Origin: Asparagopsis taxiformis
Taxonomy: Eukaryota; Rhodophyta; Florideophyceae; Bonnemaisoniales; Bonnemaisoniaceae
Assembly: GCA_030407315.1 (NCBI GenBank)
Contig: JALQPE010003180.1
Location: 1-64,000 of the forward strand
Direction of reading: 5' to 3'
DNA length: 64,000 nt
Shown here: piece after piece, positions 60,849 through 64,000 of the stretch
Position numbering within the stretch: the stretch's first letter is position 1
How the letters are laid out: every line of letters starts with the position of its first letter
Program-made: the position numbers and the translations under genes
The notes under the pieces: model-generated
Seen by the model: the letters and a program-made list of their open reading frames with translations, nothing else
Database searches by the model: none
What the model was told of the DNA's origin: nothing

Positions 60849-61968
60849 TTCCGGTCTTATTGTGTCTTCTTGTAGGCCGGGGACAATACGAGATATTGTG
60901 GCGATTACATATGGTGTGTACACCACTTCGATCGAATTCTTGATCTCCTGATAGCTTGAGAGGTGCACCATAGCGGTATATCCAGACATTTTCCAGGGTG
61001 TTCGAGATGAATTCTTGCGAGCGGTTGGGAGCAATCGTTACTTCGGAGTAGGACGAGAAAGTATCGATGATATGAAGGCAAACATGCCGTGTGTCTCTGA
61101 CGTTCAGCCATACGAAGTCCAACTGGATTTCGTTATTGAAATGGCTGTCAATTCTGGAAATGGATATTTTCCTTGTTATCGAGGGTCTGCCGTGTCCAGA
61201 ACAGATCTCACAAGCACGGGCGACAGACTTGAGGCATTGGTCTATATCTGGCGTGAGTTTGCCGGCAGTTTCTAAAAGTCGTTTCATATCTTCATAGCGG
61301 GCGTGTGAGTATCGGTGGATGCGCTTTGCGATTGAGAGCGGGCTGACGTTGTTGAGCATGTTGTGGGTTGAAATGATAGAATCTACGGAACTCCGCTTGT
61401 GCGGGACTAATTCGATACGAAGTCGTTCATTTCCATCGAGGTCGGAGTCGATATAGGTGAAGAATTTTCGTGGCCGGGAGTCATATGGTCGGGAGATAAC
61501 GACGAAGGGTTTGGAGGTGAGGTTGAAGGAATCAGAAAATTTTCTGGTGTCCAGGCCAATAACGATGGGGGCAGAGCTGTCGATGAGGTCGAAATGGAAA
61601 TTGGTTGGGAGTCCTTGAATATCGTGGAGTGTAAAAGACCATGTACCGAGGACCGGATGGGTGCACGAGGGATGCGGGCCCCAACTGTGTTCATATGTGC
61701 GGATACAGGGAGACGTGTTGAATGGGATTCCGAGAAGGTTGCAAAGATGGGTGGCAGCATAAATGCCACTGAGTGAAATAGGTGCCCCTTCATCTAATAT
61801 AGGATTGGGATCCGGCAGGGGAGGTTCGGATCCCCTTAGTGAAAAAATGCTTTCGTATCGTTGCGGCCACGCGCTTGTTCTGGACGAGTATATTCTTGCT
61901 TCGTTTGGTCGTAAAATCTGCATTCCGTATCGCCTTTCCAATGGCCGTACATTCCGCAAGCATGGCAT
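60811..61968 (-). CDS. copia-4 protease-integrase
   Basis: 385 aa. The protease motif reads I-L-D-E-G-A-P (E in place of the usual S/T) near residues 56-62. The integrase zinc module ends A-C-E-I-C-S-G; catalytic D in I-Q-L-D-F-V-W, D in S-G-D-Q-E-F-D, E in G-I-I-E-R. It overlaps gag by 133 nt; the offset fits a -1 shift, as in copia-1. Confidence 0.85.
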   Translation of the reverse strand: MPCLRNVRPLERRYGMQILRPNEARIYSSRTSAWPQRYESIFSLRGSEPPLPDPNPILDEGAPISLSGIYAATHLCNLLGIPFNTSPCIRTYEHSWGPHPSCTHPVLGTWSFTLHDIQGLPTNFHFDLIDSSAPIVIGLDTRKFSDSFNLTSKPFVVISRPYDSRPRKFFTYIDSDLDGNERLRIELVPHKRSSVDSIISTHNMLNNVSPLSIAKRIHRYSHARYEDMKRLLETAGKLTPDIDQCLKSVARACEICSGHGRPSITRKISISRIDSHFNNEIQLDFVWLNVRDTRHVCLHIIDTFSSYSEVTIAPNRSQEFISNTLENVWIYRYGAPLKLSGDQEFDRSGVHTICNRHNISYCPRPTRRHNKTGIIERRMESLRQS

Positions 61969-62966
61969 CGAGATGATTTCTTGTCGCGTGGGGAACCATG
62001 TGATCGCTTTCTTTTCCTGAATTCCGTATATTGTGTGTTTTTGAAGCGGGGAGGCGATTGTGGTGTTGACAATAGTGCTTTCTTTGGGGGCGGCGCATCA
62101 GTAATAGGTATCGTTCGTTTCTCTGTGGGTAAAGTAGTTTCGCATTGAATCTGGCTCATCGCAAGTATCGCATCTTCAAGCTTGATGTAAGATTTAACTC
62201 GTTCGGTAGATGACACGCGTTCTGCATTGGACTTGATAGTTAGTAGGAGAGCTCTGAGATCGGATACGTACCTTTCTATACCTTCGAAATTTTTCTCCGA
62301 GGCTTTCTCGTCGATGTTCTTAGCGTGCTCTTGGATTGCTTCAAAAGATTTTTTTGTGATCGTAACAGGGCATGTCGCTTTGGTTTCGCATGGATCTCGG
62401 AGGCTAGTGGTCAGCTGTAAAATGAGTTTATCTTGGACGGATTGCGGCAGGAGCGAATTCTCCAGGAGGACCATTACAAAGACTTGATTGTCTTGGTCCA
62501 GAGAGGATTTGTGGCAGTGGTTGAGATATTGTGAAACGATTCCCTCAAATCGCTTGGCATAGACATACGGAGACTCGGTAGGTTGTCGGCGGCAAGTGTA
62601 AATATTTCGCATCATTTTCGAAATTCTTTTCACAGATTCATGTGGTGAATCTTTTGCAAGAAAATCTAGAGTGAGGGCAATAGCGCGATCTTGTTCATCG
62701 TCGGTATTAGCGTCATCCATGCGTAGGTTTCCAGCGTTGATTTGGTAGTCGAGCTTATGCTTGCTGGCGGTATCCACAGATAGATATAGAGCTTCGACAA
62801 GTGCTTTTGAAAGGGCGATAGCTTTGGTGTCGCCACCACGAGCCAGTTTCCTGACTAGACGAACCCAAAGCCGGACATCGTTTCTCCACTGGAATTTGTC
62901 AGAATGAGCATCGAACTTGGGTGGCTGCAATAAATCCCTTGGAGTTTCACGCCCTCCTGGGCCCAT
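61836..62966 (-). CDS. copia-4 Gag
   Basis: The frame is open into the LTR up to 63053, but the first internal ATG (62966-62964) lies in the primer-binding site and is preferred. About 376 aa. W-x-x-D-V-R-L-W-V-R-L-V near the start, Y-V-Y-A-K-R-F-E-G-I-V in the centre, and a CCHC-type knuckle C-H-A-C-x4-H-x6-C near the C-terminus. Confidence 0.85.
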   Translation of the reverse strand: MGPGGRETPRDLLQPPKFDAHSDKFQWRNDVRLWVRLVRKLARGGDTKAIALSKALVEALYLSVDTASKHKLDYQINAGNLRMDDANTDDEQDRAIALTLDFLAKDSPHESVKRISKMMRNIYTCRRQPTESPYVYAKRFEGIVSQYLNHCHKSSLDQDNQVFVMVLLENSLLPQSVQDKLILQLTTSLRDPCETKATCPVTITKKSFEAIQEHAKNIDEKASEKNFEGIERYVSDLRALLLTIKSNAERVSSTERVKSYIKLEDAILAMSQIQCETTLPTEKRTIPITDAPPPKKALLSTPQSPPRFKNTQYTEFRKRKRSHGSPRDKKSSRCHACGMYGHWKGDTECRFYDQTKQEYTRPEQARGRNDTKAFFH

Positions 62967-62969
62967 AAC
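62957..62969 (-). promoter_or_regulatory. Half-tRNA(iMet) primer-binding site of copia-4, overlapping the gag ATG
   Basis: Plus strand CTGGGCCCATAAC matches the tRNA-iMet anticodon arm. The complement of the CAU anticodon is ATG, and here that ATG opens the gag frame. Confidence 0.8.
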
Positions 62970-63677
62970 TGTAAAAACATCCATTTGGAATGCGGATGGA
63001 GGGTGGAAGACTCTACAAGGTAGGTTGGCAATATAGATTTGGCACGTAGCCACTTCGCTCCCTCGCTCGTGCCTTTTTTCTTTCTAGCTTCTCTAGATGC
63101 TGCTATTTATAATAAACACCGCTGTGCTCCATGTGAGCTACCAGCATTGCTTCTGCGTTCCAGGTGAACTGCCAGATGTGCCTCCGCGCTCCAGGTGAGC
63201 TGCCGGATATTATTGCTGTCCCGCTCCATGTGAGCTACTGACTCAGCCGCAGTTAATATCTCAATACTAAGCTGCTGATAGTGCGTGGGGTAGCGGATGC
63301 TGATCGTAGCGTCGGGGAGCTATTGCTGTTGGTCGGCGCCAACTTCTGGTGCTGAGTATATAAGCTGCATTGACCTGCATATGCCTAGTTGCTGTTGATA
63401 GCGTCATTAATCGTCTCTGCTATAATATAAGCATACTGACAGAGCCCGTATGTCAGTCGTGCAATCGCGCGGCGGCGATTGGCTGCTCCTGTAATCTTTC
63501 GCTCGGCGGCGACAGGCATATAATAATATAAGCTCCCTTACGGTGATGTGCACACGTGTGATCTCAGCACACGTGTGGCAGGTCCCCATATGTGTTTGGG
63601 TTGACACGTGTGACGCAGCACACGTGTAGCTATGGGCGGCCGTTCCATTTGCTATCATAAGCACTCGAATTACAACA
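62970..63677 (-). repeat. copia-4 5' LTR (708 bp)
   Basis: Contains four CACGTG sites (63553, 63570, 63605, 63621) close to its 5' end (U3), four imperfect 16-bp CTCCAGGTGAGCTGCC-like repeats (63127-63239) and a TATAAATA-type promoter (near 63099-63109). Confidence 0.95.
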
Positions 63678-63732
63678 ACAGTACCCTTAAGGGTACCACA
63701 TGAGCGTGTTGGAGCAGCAGAACTCCTAAAAT

Positions 63733-63879
63733 ATGTCGCACACAGATACTGAAAAACTAGAATTTCTCAAAGTGTCCGCAACAGACGATTCGGGGAGAAT
63801 CCAAGCCGGTGTGGCTACAATGGCTACTGCTGTGTTTTGGAATAAACATCGACAGTCCAATGAGACTTTGTGGTTTTAA
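63733..63879 (+). CDS. Small open frame, unknown
   Basis: 48 codons with an ordinary composition (M-S-H-T-D-T-E-K-L-E-F start, E-T-L-W-F end), preceded by an in-frame TAA. No family recognised; may be a fragment or chance. Confidence 0.25.
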   Translation: MSHTDTEKLEFLKVSATDDSGRIQAGVATMATAVFWNKHRQSNETLWF

Positions 63880-63891
63880 GTAGGGAACTAT

Positions 63892-63925
63892 GTTAGACTA
63901 TAAAGAATGTTGTGTCTGCGCAGGC
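63892..63925 (+). repeat. LTR-Z-like start
   Basis: TGTTAGACTATAAAG...GTTGTGTCTGCGCAGGC; its first 24 bases are the reverse complement of the LTR-Z end (46991-47004 plus 51921-51932). Fits a copia LTR with short inverted ends. The element would extend past the window. Confidence 0.4.
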
Positions 63926-63928
63926 TAT

Positions 63929-63975
63929 GGGCCGTTATCGCTAACCGGACTGCGTGAGTTCGATTCTCACAAGCA
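63929..63975 (+). other. tRNA 3'-half-like sequence, copy 2
   Basis: GACTGC, then a perfect T-arm GTGAG-TTCGATT-CTCAC, then AAGCACC. No 5' half pairing with AAGCACC was found within ~250 bp upstream; the window ends 25 bp later. Related to 19633-19679. Confidence 0.35.
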
Positions 63976-64000
63976 CCGCTGCATCATAATTTATTCAACA

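Larger units (their letters stand above)
57483..63677 (-). mobile_element. copia-4: recent Ty1/copia element with split pol
   Basis: 6195 bp, 708-bp LTRs (57483-58190 and 62970-63677) that I read as identical, TSD ACAGT (57478-57482 and 63678-63682). Minus orientation: 5' LTR, half-tRNA primer site, gag, PR-IN, IN end, RT, RT-RNase H. It is a divergent copia lineage, distinct from copia-0 to -3 in LTR length and catalytic motifs. Pol lies in four frames, so it is either mutated since insertion or mobilised in trans. Confidence 0.95.

Noticed and set aside
63892..64000. Complete 109-bp LTR ending at the window edge (ends ...CAACA)
   Set aside because: The end coincides with the arbitrary window border and there is no second copy or primer site to support it.

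Overview
This is a eukaryotic nuclear window. It has TATA-box promoters 65-68 nt upstream of start codons, intron-less host reading frames, a eukaryotic tRNA gene, and a dense nested load of LTR retrotransposons (Ty1/copia and Ty3/gypsy) plus a DIRS/Ngaro-type tyrosine-recombinase remnant. Compact single-exon genes, secreted DUF2135-like and cysteine-rich proteins, and Golgi-type O-fucosyltransferases fit a multicellular red alga (a florideophyte such as Chondrus or a relative). That assignment is inference from style and could not be tested here. No bacterial operon, phage, CRISPR or defence system is present.

Layout. 1-5857: a copia element (gag on the minus strand, running off the left edge), whose 110-bp 5' LTR is split by a complete young copia element (copia-1, 1118-5805, TSD TAAAG, intact gag and 1161-aa pol). 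5858-10850: host DNA with a secreted DUF2135-like protein and a two-domain LamG/ConA-like protein, both minus. 10851-16495: a very young chromodomain Ty3/gypsy element with 412-bp LTRs that I read as identical, TSD GTGC and one intact 1557-aa polyprotein, inserted into a small host reading frame. 16717-17214: a possible solo LTR. 18480-29890: the main host gene block: two type II membrane glycosyltransferase-like proteins (the second a clear GDP-fucose O-fucosyltransferase), tRNA-Gln(CUG), a 1053-aa protein with six tandem ILEI-type domains, and a secreted 678-aa cysteine-rich protein with three near-identical 88-aa repeats.

31.9-57.2 kb is a retrotransposon graveyard: a DIRS-type RNase H plus tyrosine recombinase remnant, three copies of a ~770-790-bp LTR family (one internally inverted, one a solo LTR with TSD CCATA), a long decayed gag-like gene split by a 691-bp solo LTR, a gypsy pol whose RT-RNase H block is inverted relative to its integrase, an old copia-2 (47005-51915, TSD TTCTT) and an old copia-3 (51945-57150, TSD TTCTT) carrying a second copy of the 69x-bp solo LTR. 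39.8-42.6 kb is a non-coding island with a CCAG/CTGG-rich tract and several strong hairpins, including a perfect 42-bp palindrome. 57483-63677 is copia-4, recent (708-bp LTRs that I read as identical, TSD ACAGT) but with pol split over several frames.

Recurrent logic: copia elements 0, 1, 3 and 4 carry a primer-binding site matching the anticodon stem-loop of initiator tRNA-Met (half-tRNA priming, as in Drosophila copia), degraded in copia-2. In copia-4 the apparent gag ATG lies inside that site. The host genes look unrelated to the elements: secretory-pathway glycosylation and secreted or lectin-like proteins. The best candidates for something undescribed are a ~65-nt structured motif present twice (17763 and 31938), the CCAG/CTGG tract, the palindromes, and the host frame broken by the young gypsy insertion.
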